Assembly: GCA_963682175.1 (NCBI GenBank)
Contig: OY821784.1
Location: 26,517,621-26,581,620, forward strand
Reading direction: 5' to 3'
Origin: Triglochin maritima
Lineage: Eukaryota > Streptophyta > Magnoliopsida > Alismatales > Juncaginaceae
DNA length: 64,000 bases
A program made the position numbers and the translations under genes. Under the pieces are notes generated by a model, which saw only the letters and a list, made by a program, of their open reading frames with translations, was not told where the DNA came from and searched no databases. Positions 1 through 10,801 of this stretch are shown here, in pieces; positions within the stretch are counted from its first letter, which is position 1, and each line of letters begins with the position of its first letter.

Positions 1-258
1 AGTTTGGTTGTAATTGGATTCAATGGAATCGAATTCCATGTAATCAAATGACATTCCCATGAATTAGTTTCCTTGTAATTAAATTACAACATTTGGTGAA
101 GTTAGAATTCACCACAAAATTACAATGTAATTTTTAAAAAAATTAGTAATTCAATAGTTCTAATAATTGTCCGGAGGAGTCATCAGAGTTCTGGTAAGAC
201 TAGTGGCATGACTGAATGACATTGCACCCTCAATTACAATCAACTAAAAAGGGCCTTA
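1..258. mobile_element. Miniature element remnant cut by the window start
   Basis: AT-rich sequence whose right end (about 225-258) reads as the reverse complement of AAGGCC...TGTAATTGAGGGTG. The same end with small differences occurs at about 7751-7785. Both copies also hold a segment like CTCTGATGACNCCTC. The left end TTTGGTTGTAATTGG resembles an inverted version of the right end, as in a short terminal-inverted-repeat element. The true left terminus lies outside the window, so no target duplication can be checked. Confidence 0.4.
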
Positions 259-970
259 GTGTCGTCCACTTCAAAGTTTTTTCTTTTGCCTTACAAATTT
301 AAGTTGCTCTATTTCATGAAATTGGTGCTTCTATTGTTCTTCAGTTTCTTTATTTCGGATTGATAGTAAATACGGCTATTATTTCTATTACTCCTTGATG
401 CCCTCTTGGATGATTACAATCAGTGGTTTTGTATTCTGCGATGATGATTTTATTAGATTATGAAGGTGTCTTTATGGAGCTTCAGCACCTCGGTGGGTGC
501 AATAAAAACTTTGCCCACTCGTCGGAATGGAAAACAAAAATTACAGCTACAAATTCAAATTAGACATATGGAGTTGGCTAGAGGTTACAGTTCTATGTTA
601 TACCAATAGGTAGTTAGTCAGTGTTCAGAGTTGCAGTTGTTTTAAATAAAAAGGTGCTCCTAATGAACAAACCGTAAGGCTCTCAAACATTCCATAAATT
701 TATATGTGAATTGCAGAATGGAGTGACGTGGGTGGGACATAGCTCGAATTGTGTCCTTAGATATGATCTTCCAATTGATGTCAATATGGTATGATACAAA
801 AAAATTGATGTCAATCTCATAGCCCGAGGACAAGCTAAAGAATCAGGGTGATTGTGTAGGATATGGTACAGAATATGCTTACAGTTACCAATCAAACCCT
901 TACACAATGGACAAATAGCAACGTTGTGTTTCTATATTGCAGCCAGAGCCATGGGGGCCACAGATACGAC
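259..970. other. Non-coding stretch, no gene seen
   Basis: No long reading frame, recognisable exon or RNA gene was found. The missing first exon of the downstream Derlin copy was looked for here and not found. Confidence 0.5.
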
Positions 971-1366
971 CTCTGTTCTGAAATGCAGACAGATGCGGCC
1001 GCGATGCAGGGGAAATGCGCATCGCATCTCCCCAATGCGGCCCTCCGGATGCGGCCCGCATCTTAACCCACATATGCGGGTAAATGCAACCGCATTTCAG
1101 AACACCCACTTTTTTGTTTTTTTTTGGGTTTTTTTGTTTTTTTTATTCTGATTTGTTTAATATTAACTTGTTTATCTTAGAAATTATTCAAAAATTTACC
1201 TAAATTTTTAGTTACATGTATATAATTTATAATTAATATATCTATATTATATTATTTAATTATTAAATCGCAAACCGCATATGCACCCACATCGCATCCG
1301 CATACTGCATATGTCGGATGCGGTGCTTTGTCGCATCGCATCCGCATCCCGCATTTCTGAACTTTG
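971..1366. mobile_element. hAT-type miniature element (MITE), 396 bp
   Basis: Ends are CTCTGTTCTGAAATGC and, on the other strand, CAAAGTTCAGAAATGC. They are flanked by 8-bp near-identical repeats, GATACGAC (963-970) and GATATGAC (1367-1374), the duplication size of hAT transposons. Both arms are rich in ATGCGG/CCGCAT words in opposite orientation around an AT-rich centre, so the element could fold on itself. No coding capacity. The CCGCATATGCGG word recurs at about 55.2 kb beside an hAT transposase remnant. Confidence 0.75.
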
Positions 1367-1986
1367 GATATGACCATGGTGACACTTTTTGACTCTTTGT
1401 GACTATTTCCAAATGAACAATTTAATAGTCTGTAGTAGATGTTAACTTTGCATAGGCGGTTGAGAAACAATTGTGAGTGAGTGGCCTGCGAGATTGCACA
1501 AGCTTCCTTATTGAATGAGTTTCAATTGTTATCATTAACCACATAGCGTGAAAAATGGCATGCTTCAAAAATTAATTGATACACACCATGACATCCACAG
1601 AGAATGCAAGTGGATGGAAAAAATAGATTAGGCACTCGTGTTGTATCTGAGGTGTTGACTGAGGTAGTCAATTCAATGACAATATAGATGATGTCTCCTT
1701 CGTTAGATGATTTCCCGGTGTATAGTCACTCATTTTATTATTGGGTCTAGACTCTAATATCAGATCATAAGCCTGTAGTGACACCATTAGAAAATTCAAC
1801 GTCTATTCTCCAAACGCCTTGTTGACTAGGCAAAACTTTGGTTGGAGATTGATGAGTGGTTTCCATGTTGTGAAGGATTTGCCAGAGATGCTTAAGAGTG
1901 CCTCTTTGAAACATGAAATACTTCTGAAATTCAAGCCTCCATGCTTGCATGGCAGTTGAAGTTTATTTCGTACAACAATAGGATTG

Positions 1987-2017
<31 letters not shown>

Positions 2018-2275
2018 AGCCTTTAATCCCAAACTAGTTGGGGATGTGAAGGGACAAAGTCAAGGTTTACAAGAGTAACATTTATTCGTAAGACTTTGTG
2101 TGGCTTTTGTTTAATTTTTTCCCACAATCATTTGCGAATTGTGGCTATTTATTTGTAAGCTTTGGTTAGTTTATATGTTACTTTTAATATTTTAGTGATA
2201 ATTGTGACACTTACATAATCTTCTGTTAATTACTTGTGATGTTTCTAAGAGTTTGAATTCATAATTTTTTTGCAG
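1367..2275. other. Non-coding stretch upstream of Derlin exons
   Basis: No exon recognised. It holds a (CAA)n run near 1987-2018 followed by AAAGCCTTTAATCCCAAAC, a tail that resembles a widespread plant interspersed repeat end. If the Derlin copy still has a first exon, it must lie upstream of position 1. Confidence 0.45.
1987..2018. repeat. (CAA)n microsatellite
   Basis: About ten uninterrupted CAA units, directly followed by a dispersed-repeat-like tail. The arrangement suggests the 3' end of an old retroposon, but no element body was defined. Confidence 0.7.
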
Positions 2276-3113
2276 ATTATTTCGCCCTATAGTTTATACA
2301 TGAATCCAAAGCTTATCGTCCAGAAGTACGAGATATGGCGTTTGGTTACCAACTTTTTATATTTCAGGAAAATGGGTACATATTTGATTTTCTTTTGGTT
2401 TATCTACTGAATTGGTTTGGAGATTGAACACCGTTATATTTTATATTTGATTTTCTATAATATTTATATGTTGTTTAGTATCACTTATTACAATTAGGTA
2501 TATCCACCACCTTTATTACACTGTTATATTTTATGTTTGATAATTGGCATATTCTATTTTAAATTGTAACTTCGACAGAATTTATATGGGTTTTCTCTGG
2601 AATGTATTTTACTTTTACTTTTTATGGATATTGTAATCATGTATATTATCAGAATATAAACTAATGATATTTAACAAGAGGAGTGTAACCAGTTTGCGCA
2701 TTATATGATCACGACATAATTTCTCGCTCATAATTGATTTAATCTTCAACTTACTCATTTTTATTTGGTTGTACAGGGATTTCCTTTTTGTTCGTACTCT
2801 ACTTTAGGAACTAAACATAAGAAAATTTCATTCGCTTTTATAGTTTATCTCTATGTCATTATTATTTTATTCTGCAGCAGGAATGTTTATTTGATTTGGT
2901 TATATAGGGGTCCTTGTTATAATGGTTGACTAAATTGTCTTCCATTTATATCCAGACTTGGACTTTTTCTTTCACATGTTTTTCCTTGCACGGTACTGCA
3001 AGCTACTGGAGGAGAACTCATTTAGGGGACGTACAGCAGATTTCCTTTATATGCTAATATTTGGTGCCACTGTCCTGACTGGGATTGTCTTCCTTGGTGG
3101 AGCCATACCTTAC

Positions 3114-3116
3114 TAA
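3114..3116 (+). other. In-frame TAA in Derlin exon
   Basis: Reading from the split codon G(2375)+AC(2956-2957), this triplet is in frame and interrupts ...GGAIPY-stop-TESFARILFL. Alignment length with the family is unchanged, so it is a base substitution and not a frameshift. Confidence 0.85.
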
Positions 3117-4940
3117 ACCGAATCCTTTGCAAGAATTCTCTTCCTTAGCAATTCTCTAACCTTTATGATGGTTAGTGTTTTCTCCTTATAAATCTTTGCA
3201 AGCGGGGGAGTGGGTTACATATTTTTCCTTTTTTTCAGTTCTGAATTTTTTTTGGTTGTTGATGTTTACTTTTTATATCTATAAGTTAATGTCGTTGTTA
3301 ATGTTTACATTTTGACAGCTTTAGTTGTCCTTGATGCAGCTCTTATACATATGATCTTTATTTATATGTTTTTTCTAACTACATGTTTTTCTGCAGGTTT
3401 ATCTATGGAGCAAGCATAATCCTTTTATACATATGAGCTTTTTAGGGCTTTTTACTTTCACAGCAGCTTATTTGCCATGGGTGAGTTCTATTACTTGACC
3501 CAGATCACTTTATGTAAATGTCAGTCTCCTAGTATTCAGGCATTTGTCATAATGTGGCATATGTAAATTATTCTTTCGGTTGGTTCTGGAACTTGTGAAA
3601 TCGTAGGCAGTTACTTGCTTCCGGCACATTCTAGGAATTTATGTTGCTTTTATCTAGTTGAAGCCACATTGTTTCCCAGGCTGGCTTAATAGTTCCTACT
3701 GAGCACTATGAGGAGTCCATTACAGTATATGTAACCACATGTTTTTGCACTGTTAATTATGTCAAATGATCCCTTGCATCAAAATACCTGTCTATCTTAT
3801 ACTAATTTTGGGATTTGATTTGGTGTTGCTTGTCGTACCAAGAATCAATGTCATAATCAGTGCTAAACAGCGATGATCAAATGAAGTCAATAATTTGAAG
3901 GGAACTAAAATCTTATCACCATTAGCATAAAAAATGCTAAAGCTAACAAGCTCCAACGTCTGGATCACAGAAGAGCATATGCAATGGAGTGTGTTGTGAC
4001 ATGACACAAGTCATGAGTTCTGTTTTGTTAAATAATAGGACCTGTTCATGTTTGTTTAGATGGACTACCATTGTATAGTTAAGTGCTATACTTGTGCTGA
4101 GGTGTGCTAGAAAAGAGTTAGATTGCAGTTGTAGTTGTTATTGAATCGAAAACCAACTTCCATGTCATCATCTTGTCTTATGTTTGATTTTTATTTTATT
4201 AATTAGAATATGACTCTTAGGTATAGTTTATAAATTTACTGAAATGTTTTTCTTTTTGTAGGTCCTCCTGGGGTTCTCCGTCCTCGTTGGCAGCAGCACG
4301 TGGACTGATCTTCTGGTATGATGCTTGATGCTTTATTAGCCTATGGTTGGCCTAGTTTATAGCAAGAGTAATTAGGTGATCACCTTGGTCTCTGAAAGAG
4401 CTTGTTAATTGATTTTATAATATCCTAGTAATATTAAACTGCTTGAATTTTATATTAAACTTTCATACTCGTTAAGATTTGGAACAAGTTCTGGAACTGG
4501 AGTTTACTGTTTTGCAGGAAACCCACATGTAATGAGGAATATAAAAGATAATTTGATGCAAAATTTTATAAAAAAAATCTACAACCCAACTTTCATGATC
4601 CTATATTGAGAAAGTTTACAAAAGGAATATAAATTACTGCTTAGATATGTCCTTTCTATATAGAGGTTACTGGGATGAAATAAGGAACAACAATTGGGAT
4701 ACATTAATTAGGAAGCTCTACTTAGGAGTACTACTATCAAGTGAATATCTAATATTCAACTATTTTCTAATATCTATTTTCTAGTATCTATTATTCCAAG
4801 ACCTACTTTATTATTTCCATATATTTAGACTATTTTATTTCTTGGTCAAATCGATGCAACATGGCCCATAAAGAACCAAATTGGGATCAAACTTTGACAG
4901 TGTTAGGTTTCTCTTTCTGTTTCGTTGATCATAAAAACTA

Positions 4941-5420
4941 GTGATGATATTGGATCTATGCACTTGAGTTTTCGGATTTTACTTGAGTGGACTTGCATAA
5001 AAACCATATTGATTTTGTGTATTCCAAATTGACGGCGTTCCACGGTCACTTTACCGTTCCTAGATATCGTTATCCGTCCGTCACGTCATTGTTCCCAACA
5101 GCCTCTTCCAGCCAAAAATCCCTGATGGACTCAAACTTTCCTTAATTACAACCCCCTCCCCGACTCCTCCAACTTGCTCTATACTCTCTTCCGTCCGTCA
5201 GTTGGTCGTCACTTCCGCCAAATCTCCTCCGTCTTCGAGGTCTTCGCCGAGAGGGTCATTGGTATGGTGTGTTGACAGAAGGTGAGGGCTTTTGGTACCG
5301 TCAATTTGGAGTGCACAAAACCAATATGGGTTTTATGCAAGTGCACCTAAGTAAAATCCGAAAATTCAAGTGCACATATCTAATAACACCATTTTGCAAG
5401 TGCACCCACGCAAATAACCC
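4941..5420. mobile_element. Mutator-like miniature element with long inverted repeats
   Basis: The left arm (about 4950-5030) and the reverse complement of the right arm (about 5300-5400) match over roughly 80 bp, sharing GCACTTGA(A/G)TTTTCGGATTTTACTT and the stretch ending CCAAATTGACGG. The element is bordered by the identical 9-bp repeat TAAAAACTA at 4932-4940 and 5421-5429, the duplication length of Mutator-like elements. The right arm is about 30 bp longer than the left. No transposase. It sits in the last intron of the Derlin copy. Confidence 0.75.
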
Positions 5421-5916
5421 TAAAAACTAATTGTTATTTTTAGATGTAGTTATGCTCTTGGTTGAAACACACACCCAAAGGTCCCTCAACATGCCTGACC
5501 AATCTCCTAAAATTCTAAGCTATGCCTAGGTTTATGTATTTACTTGGTTTAAGAACTCCAACACAACCAATTGAACATTACATGCATTCCTGGGTGCATC
5601 TTTAGATGTTTCATTACTTCGTCAAATAATAGCCAATGCTCGCCTATAGATTGGTAAAGAAAATCTATAGATCTGTAAAACCTGAGCTTTTTAATACACT
5701 AAATAATACTCTGACAGGTCAAGCCATGATGTTTTTTTCTTTAAATGTGAGTTTTGCAAAATGCTTAATTAATCTCAACTCAATGATGCCCCATCCCTCT
5801 TTTCGCAATTCTTAAACTCAAGATGCAGTAAATTTCACACTACCATGAATATCTTTTGGCTTGTTTGCAGCCAAAGGTTTAATAATTTGATAGATTTCAC
5901 CACAAGCTGTTTAATG

Positions 5917-6273
5917 CACTGTTCTGAAAACCGGACCGGACCAGCCGGTTCAACCGGTTGAACCGTGAACCGGAGGCCAGTCCGGTCCGGTTCACCTCCC
6001 AAACCCGTTTTTGCATTGAACCGGGCTGAACCTGGTTGAACCGGCAGTTCAGGAAAAAAAAATCTGTTTTTTTGTTTTTTTGAATATTTATAATATGATT
6101 TGAATATTTTTTGTTTAATAAATAATTAAATATGATTATTATATCTATAATATATATTTATGACGTCATGCTGACGTCACCGGTTCAACCGGTTCGATTC
6201 CGGTCCGACCCCGGTCGAACCTCGAACCTTTGACGTTGCCGGTTCGATGTCCGGTTCGGTTATGAAAACCTTG
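5917..6273. mobile_element. hAT-type miniature element (CCGGTT-rich), 357 bp
   Basis: Flanked by identical 8-bp repeats GTTTAATG (5909-5916 and 6274-6281). Ends are CACTGTTCTGAAAACCGG and, on the other strand, CAAGGTTTTCATAACCGA. Both arms carry many AACCGG/CCGGTT words around an AT-rich core. No coding capacity. Same end consensus (CA..GTT.T.A.A) as the element at 971-1366. Confidence 0.82.
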
Positions 6274-7129
6274 GTTTAATGTATACTTAGTCATGACTCT
6301 TTGTGTCAAATTACCTGACATGCAACACCAACACATGTTGCTTTCGCTTCATTAGAGTTCCTATGTAATTTAAACATTCTTTTTATGAAGACCATGGCTG
6401 TCCAACATGCATGTTGGTTGCTTCATTTCCTTCTCTTTTTTTGTTGAACTTGTAAGTTCTCAATTGAAATAGAAATAACCGAATTCTTTGGAGTCTAGTG
6501 TGTTAAAAGGGACATCGTCATAAATTAAATGCGCATCTTACCATTTTTAATTTGTTTGATGAGGAGCTGGCAAATTGTTGATTGCTTTGACTAATGTTCT
6601 TTTCAAATTGCCCTGATTTTGTAGAACACAAATTCAAGCCATGTTGACGTTCGTATGATTTATTAATGAAACCTTGTTGATTTTCAGCACCGTTGGCTTT
6701 TCGGTTCACTATTTTGTAAAGTGTCAACTGCATTGTACCTCGACCTCTATCAATTAGTATTTGTTCTCTCTCAATTACTTATGAAGTTTCAGTTCCTCCT
6801 ATATTATAGAAAATGGAGGTGAAGAATTAAAACGATATGTCAGAGAATTGAGCTTAAGTGTTCTTAGTGGTCATGTTCAAGCTTCAATTGATGAGTTCTT
6901 TTCTTAAGAATTTTTTTTTGAAATGATTTTTATCTCTTTGATGTAGGGTTTGGTGTCAGGGCATGCATATTTTTTTCTGGAAGATGTATATCCTCGAATG
7001 ACAGGACGTCATCTTCTCAAGACTCCGTCTTTCATAAAATATTTGTTTGCTGATGATCCTGTCGTAGTTGCCAGACCAGAGAATGTTAGATTTGCTGCTG
7101 CTGCACCACAGGATCTTCACATGGAATAA

Positions 7130-7750
7130 CTCCCTTTCTTATAGACCAGTTTCATCAGCAAGTTGGTTATCTCACCTTCACATTTTCTGTTGAATTTTTT
7201 TATACCAACCATGTAAGAAACGTTTTGAAATTTTTGGTGCCGATGATTTCCCCTGTACTTGAAGTTGAGTTCTACTTTTTTGATCTTTGCTTCAATCATG
7301 TGTTTATATGTACCATAAAACATGTTCAGATTTCAGACTTATCAATATTTTAGCAAATGTAATTTTGTTTTGTTTTTTTCGACTGATTTCTGCTACTTGA
7401 AACAGCAACAGTATAACTGGAGGGCATTGACTTAAATGTTTCTAAAATAAAATTCTGGTGAATTATTTTCCTTTTGAACTTTGCCTCCGTTTCAAAGTGG
7501 TCTCGACAAACATCTTTTTTTTAAAACCTTTTTAATCTATGCAAACTAAGTAGTTTTTCAAAAAAAAAAGTCTTTCATTTACTTTTGATTTGTAAAACAT
7601 CATCTGTCTTCGCTAAAAACTTCCCATTATTTTGAGTAAATGTTTGCCGGACTTTCATCAATTTTGGGATTTAACTTATCACATATGATATTAATTTGAT
7701 ACTAATGTGATAACATATTTAGACTAAATGCGACGCAAATCTGAATCGCA
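7130..7750. other. Derlin 3' flank, no gene seen
   Basis: T-rich sequence after the Derlin stop, presumably 3' UTR and downstream DNA. A CCTCCGTTTCAAAGTG word at about 7484 looks like one end of a Stowaway-type element, but no partner end was found. Confidence 0.45.
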
Positions 7751-8040
7751 CTAAGGCCATGTTTAGTCGTGTAATCGAGGGTGTAACGTAGTCCAAATGC
7801 ACCCTTAATTATATTATAATGTTTCGTTGAAAAGTTGGAGTTCGTAATCAAATTATGGAGAAGACTAATGACAACTTTTTAAGGTAGTTGGATTGTGGAG
7901 TATGTGGTTGTAATCTAATTGCATTACATTGTAATTAAACGTTTCTCATTTACTTAAAGTTTGTAATATAATTGAAACTTTACCACAATCATCCCTAAAG
8001 TCGATCAGAAACTCTGATGACCCCTCTGGACATATACTTG
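7751..8040. mobile_element. Possible miniature element related to the one at 1-258
   Basis: Starts AAGGCCATGTTTAGTCGTG and shares its end and the CTCTGATGACCCCTC segment with the remnant at the window start, in opposite orientation. The right boundary is unclear and no clean target duplication was seen. Confidence 0.35.
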
Positions 8041-9627
8041 AGCTTTCGAAATTATTAAATGATTTTTAATACATTGTAATTCACGTGATGCATGTTTGGC
8101 AACTCCTACCGGTAGAGTGGACCGAGTATCCAAGTCCAATCTCAGTAGCACTGAGCATTAAGCATGGGTTGAATTCCAACGTTTAATGAACTATTGGGTT
8201 CTCGCATGGAAGTGTCGGGAGACTTGCTACAAAAAAATGCCCAAATGGGTGTTCGATGACCAATTAGTTGACCAGATTAGATAAATGCAAAGCTTGTGCC
8301 AAATGTCCGTTAAAAATTCAACGGTTATTGTTAACATGCATTTAAATAACATTTATATTTAGTATATTATTCAATAAAAGTGTTACTCTAGGTGTTATTG
8401 TATAATTTCAGGAATTAGACGAGATTATTACAAATACACGAAAGGAGGACCAAATGAAGCAAAATACACGACTTTACGACAAATCAATGGAAAGTAGAGA
8501 CTTCATTGCAAATCTCCAATTCTATATTAAAAAAATAGAAAAATGAAGTGGAGACTGGAGAACGTGGGAGAGGCGTAACTGAATTACCCTTATAAATAAT
8601 ATAAAAACGTGAAAGAGAGAAGACGAGAGAGAGGTCAAACAGGAAGGCGAGGTGAAGGCGGTTTTGGGGAGTTCATCTTGTTTGTCTCTAGTGTTTGCTG
8701 TGTCGAGCATTCGTATTTGGTTTTCGTTAGTTCAATAACTTTAGCAGTAGTATAATAGTTTCGTAACAATATATAGATTGTAATCAGTAGCAGATGCACT
8801 GTTGTGTCTGGTGGGTCACTTGCCCCACCATTAAAACCCAAAATAGAGCATAATGTATCATGTATAGGTTGTTAATTCTTATGAGATAAAATGTATTATG
8901 AGATAATTGGTATGTAATGTAATATTGATAGAGTTATTGCATGACATCATGGGTTTTCATGTCACACCTCCACCCCAATAGCCCAAGTGCCCAACTACCC
9001 AAGACCAAGCTAGAGGTCCAAGACCCCAACTCCCCTCTCCCCAGTCCCCATGACCCCAACTTCAAGCTGCCCTAGATTTGGGCATTTTTTTTCACCCCCA
9101 ACGACAGCCAACAAGATCTGCGACGACCAGGCAAGCTCGCATCTCAAGTCCCAACCACCCTTCGAGCAGGCGAGCAACAATGCCAACGCAGCATCCATCA
9201 TGTTAGTCTTCTTCTTCTTCTTTTCTTTTTAATTTCCAATCTTCTTATAATTGTTATATTTGAATGATTGAATCTCCCTTTTTTGATTGCATAGATTGCA
9301 TAGTTGGTTTTGTTTTTAGTTTAATTTTGGATTGTCAGTCTTTTTTTTCAGAATGTTTAATTTTTAATTTTAGAATGTTTTTTTTTGGGTTCAAATTTCA
9401 GAATGTTGTGACTTTTGTCATTTTTGATTGTTTGTTTGTCTATTTTCCTTGGAAGATTTTTAATTTCAGAATGTATTATTATGTCATTATGTGTTTCATT
9501 GTTTGGGAATCGTATTGTGTTTAGTTGCTGTTTTTCAAATTTAATTTCAACTTTTTTTTGTCAATTAGAATGATTATTGATTTGTTTTGGAAAATTAGAT
9601 TATTGATGATGAATTAAATAAATTTCA
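8041..9627. other. Non-coding stretch, no gene seen
   Basis: Contains low-complexity C-rich sequence (8960-9060) and T-rich sequence (9200-9560). No exon or element end could be supported. It may include 5' sequence of the decayed hAT transposase that follows. Confidence 0.4.
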
Positions 9628-10330
9628 GAATGGAGAGAAAAACATTGATATTTCAAGTTTCTTTTCAAAAAGAACACATACACCAAGTGAACAAAATTTC
9701 TTCCACCTCAAACAAGTGAACAAAATCCTCCTCCACATCAAGCAAGTGAACAATTTTCTTCTCCAGAAGAAAATATTATTGTTCCTCAAATTCAAGAAGG
9801 GGAAACATGTGTTAGAGCCAAATTAAGTGCATTTGATGTTGTGAATCTTCCGCAAGACCCAGGAAAAAGATGAAAGATTACTGATTTTCATCCAGATGAT
9901 ATTCGTGTTGTTAGGAGAGAATATATTCAAAGAAAACCTTGTCAACCTGAAAATCATGTGTTTCCTTTTCGACCTTTTGGGATTCTCACATGGAGAAAGT
10001 CACTTCATTTATGGTTAAATTTGCCATCGAGATTCCGAATATGGAGGGAAAATATGTTGTCCGGGGAAGAAGAACGTTTCGAGGTAGAAGCCCTCAAGTG
10101 ACAAATCTTTATCATTTTCGAGTTGAAGTTTTTCTAAGTGTTCTTTATCTACAATTGCAAGAACTTGAAAAATCTGCTTCAATCCCATTAACCGGTTTTC
10201 TTTTTTTGACAAAAGGAAATTGGTCCGACTTTCTCAATTCTATCCTAATGAATTTTCAAGTGTCCAATTGATATTCTTTGAATATTCACTTAACAATGCC
10301 GAGTTCACTTAATTTTGTGTACGATGCTTT
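9628..10330 (+). pseudogene. hAT transposase (ZMYM1/TTF-zinc-finger type), internally deleted
   Basis: Transposase of the plant hAT group whose proteins resemble zinc finger MYM-type protein 1. The N-terminal part is recognisable over about 9628-9975: SSFFSKR, then LPQDPGKR-stop-KITDFHPDD and KPCQPENHVFPF, which match the TTF-type zinc-finger region. A TGA at 9871-9873 replaces what is normally a basic residue. Around 10.06-10.3 kb the frame picks up the C-terminal region (LQELEK, then FYPNEFSSVQLIFFEYSL in a shifted frame). The several hundred central residues with the catalytic core are absent. At least two frameshifts and several stops mean no product. No terminal repeats were found around it. 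Confidence 0.72.
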
Positions 10331-10801
10331 TAAATTTTGGGTTTAGTGTTTATTTAACGACTAAATTGTCTGCAGGTGCACGAAGTTTACGAGTTTCACG
10401 AAGAACTCCATAAAATCCATGAGGTGATCAAAGATCATAAGACATGATCTTCAATGACTGCAAAGTTGAAGGAAAAAAATGAAAGCTTGGCTCATGTGTT
10501 TTGATGTTGAAGAACTCACACTTCGGTTGAGTCAGGATCGCGTCGTTGAAGAAAATGATACTACTAATTCACACACACAAGATGACAGTGTTAGTCTAAC
10601 TCACGATACAGAACAGACAGAAAATGTGGTACGAGGAGGGGGACGCGGCCGGGGGAGAGGACATGCTCAAGCACGTCCTAAAAAGAAGAAGAGATTGAGG
10701 GGTCACTTAGGATAGATATTTGTTTGTATTAAACTTATTTGGTTGTTATTACATTAGTATTAGTTTCATTTATGTAAAATTATTAAACTTGTTCTTTTGG
10801 A
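10331..10801 (+). other. Unassigned segment with RGG/basic-tail reading frame
   Basis: It holds an open frame at about 10479-10715 coding for a short protein with an acidic, Thr/Ser-rich middle (ENDTTNSHTQDDSV) and a C-terminus rich in Gly-Arg followed by a Lys/Arg cluster (RGGGRGRGRGHAQARPKKKK). The upstream frame also looks coding-like (HEVYEFHEELHKIHEVIKDH) but is closed by a stop. Family not recognised; it could be the tail of a transposon-encoded protein or a captured exon. Confidence 0.35.

Larger units (their letters stand above)
2276..7129 (+). pseudogene. DER2: Derlin-2-type ERAD protein, 5'-incomplete with in-frame stop
   Basis: Derlins are ER membrane proteins of the rhomboid-pseudoprotease family that help retrotranslocate misfolded proteins for degradation. 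Five exons with GT/AG borders are seen: 2276-2375, 2956-3170, 3397-3480, 4262-4315 and 6947-7129. They encode about 211 residues collinear with plant DER2: [56 protein letters not shown], then FLEDVYPRMTGR and a C-terminus ending DLHME. All phases join correctly. Two defects stand out: the N-terminal exon (about 33 residues in the family) is not visible in 1-2275, and codon 3114-3116 is TAA, after GGAIPY, where the family has a sense codon. The 2.6-kb last intron has collected two miniature transposons. Introns rule out a retrocopy; a recent duplicate or a sequencing error at the TAA are the alternatives. Confidence 0.82.

Noticed and set aside
1252..1470. 72-residue minus frame overlapping the hAT miniature element
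   Set aside because: Crosses the element boundary and consists of ATGCGG-word shadows.
7484..7680. Stowaway-type element starting CCTCCGTTTCAAAGTG
   Set aside because: Only one end resembles the family; no partner terminus or TA duplication found.
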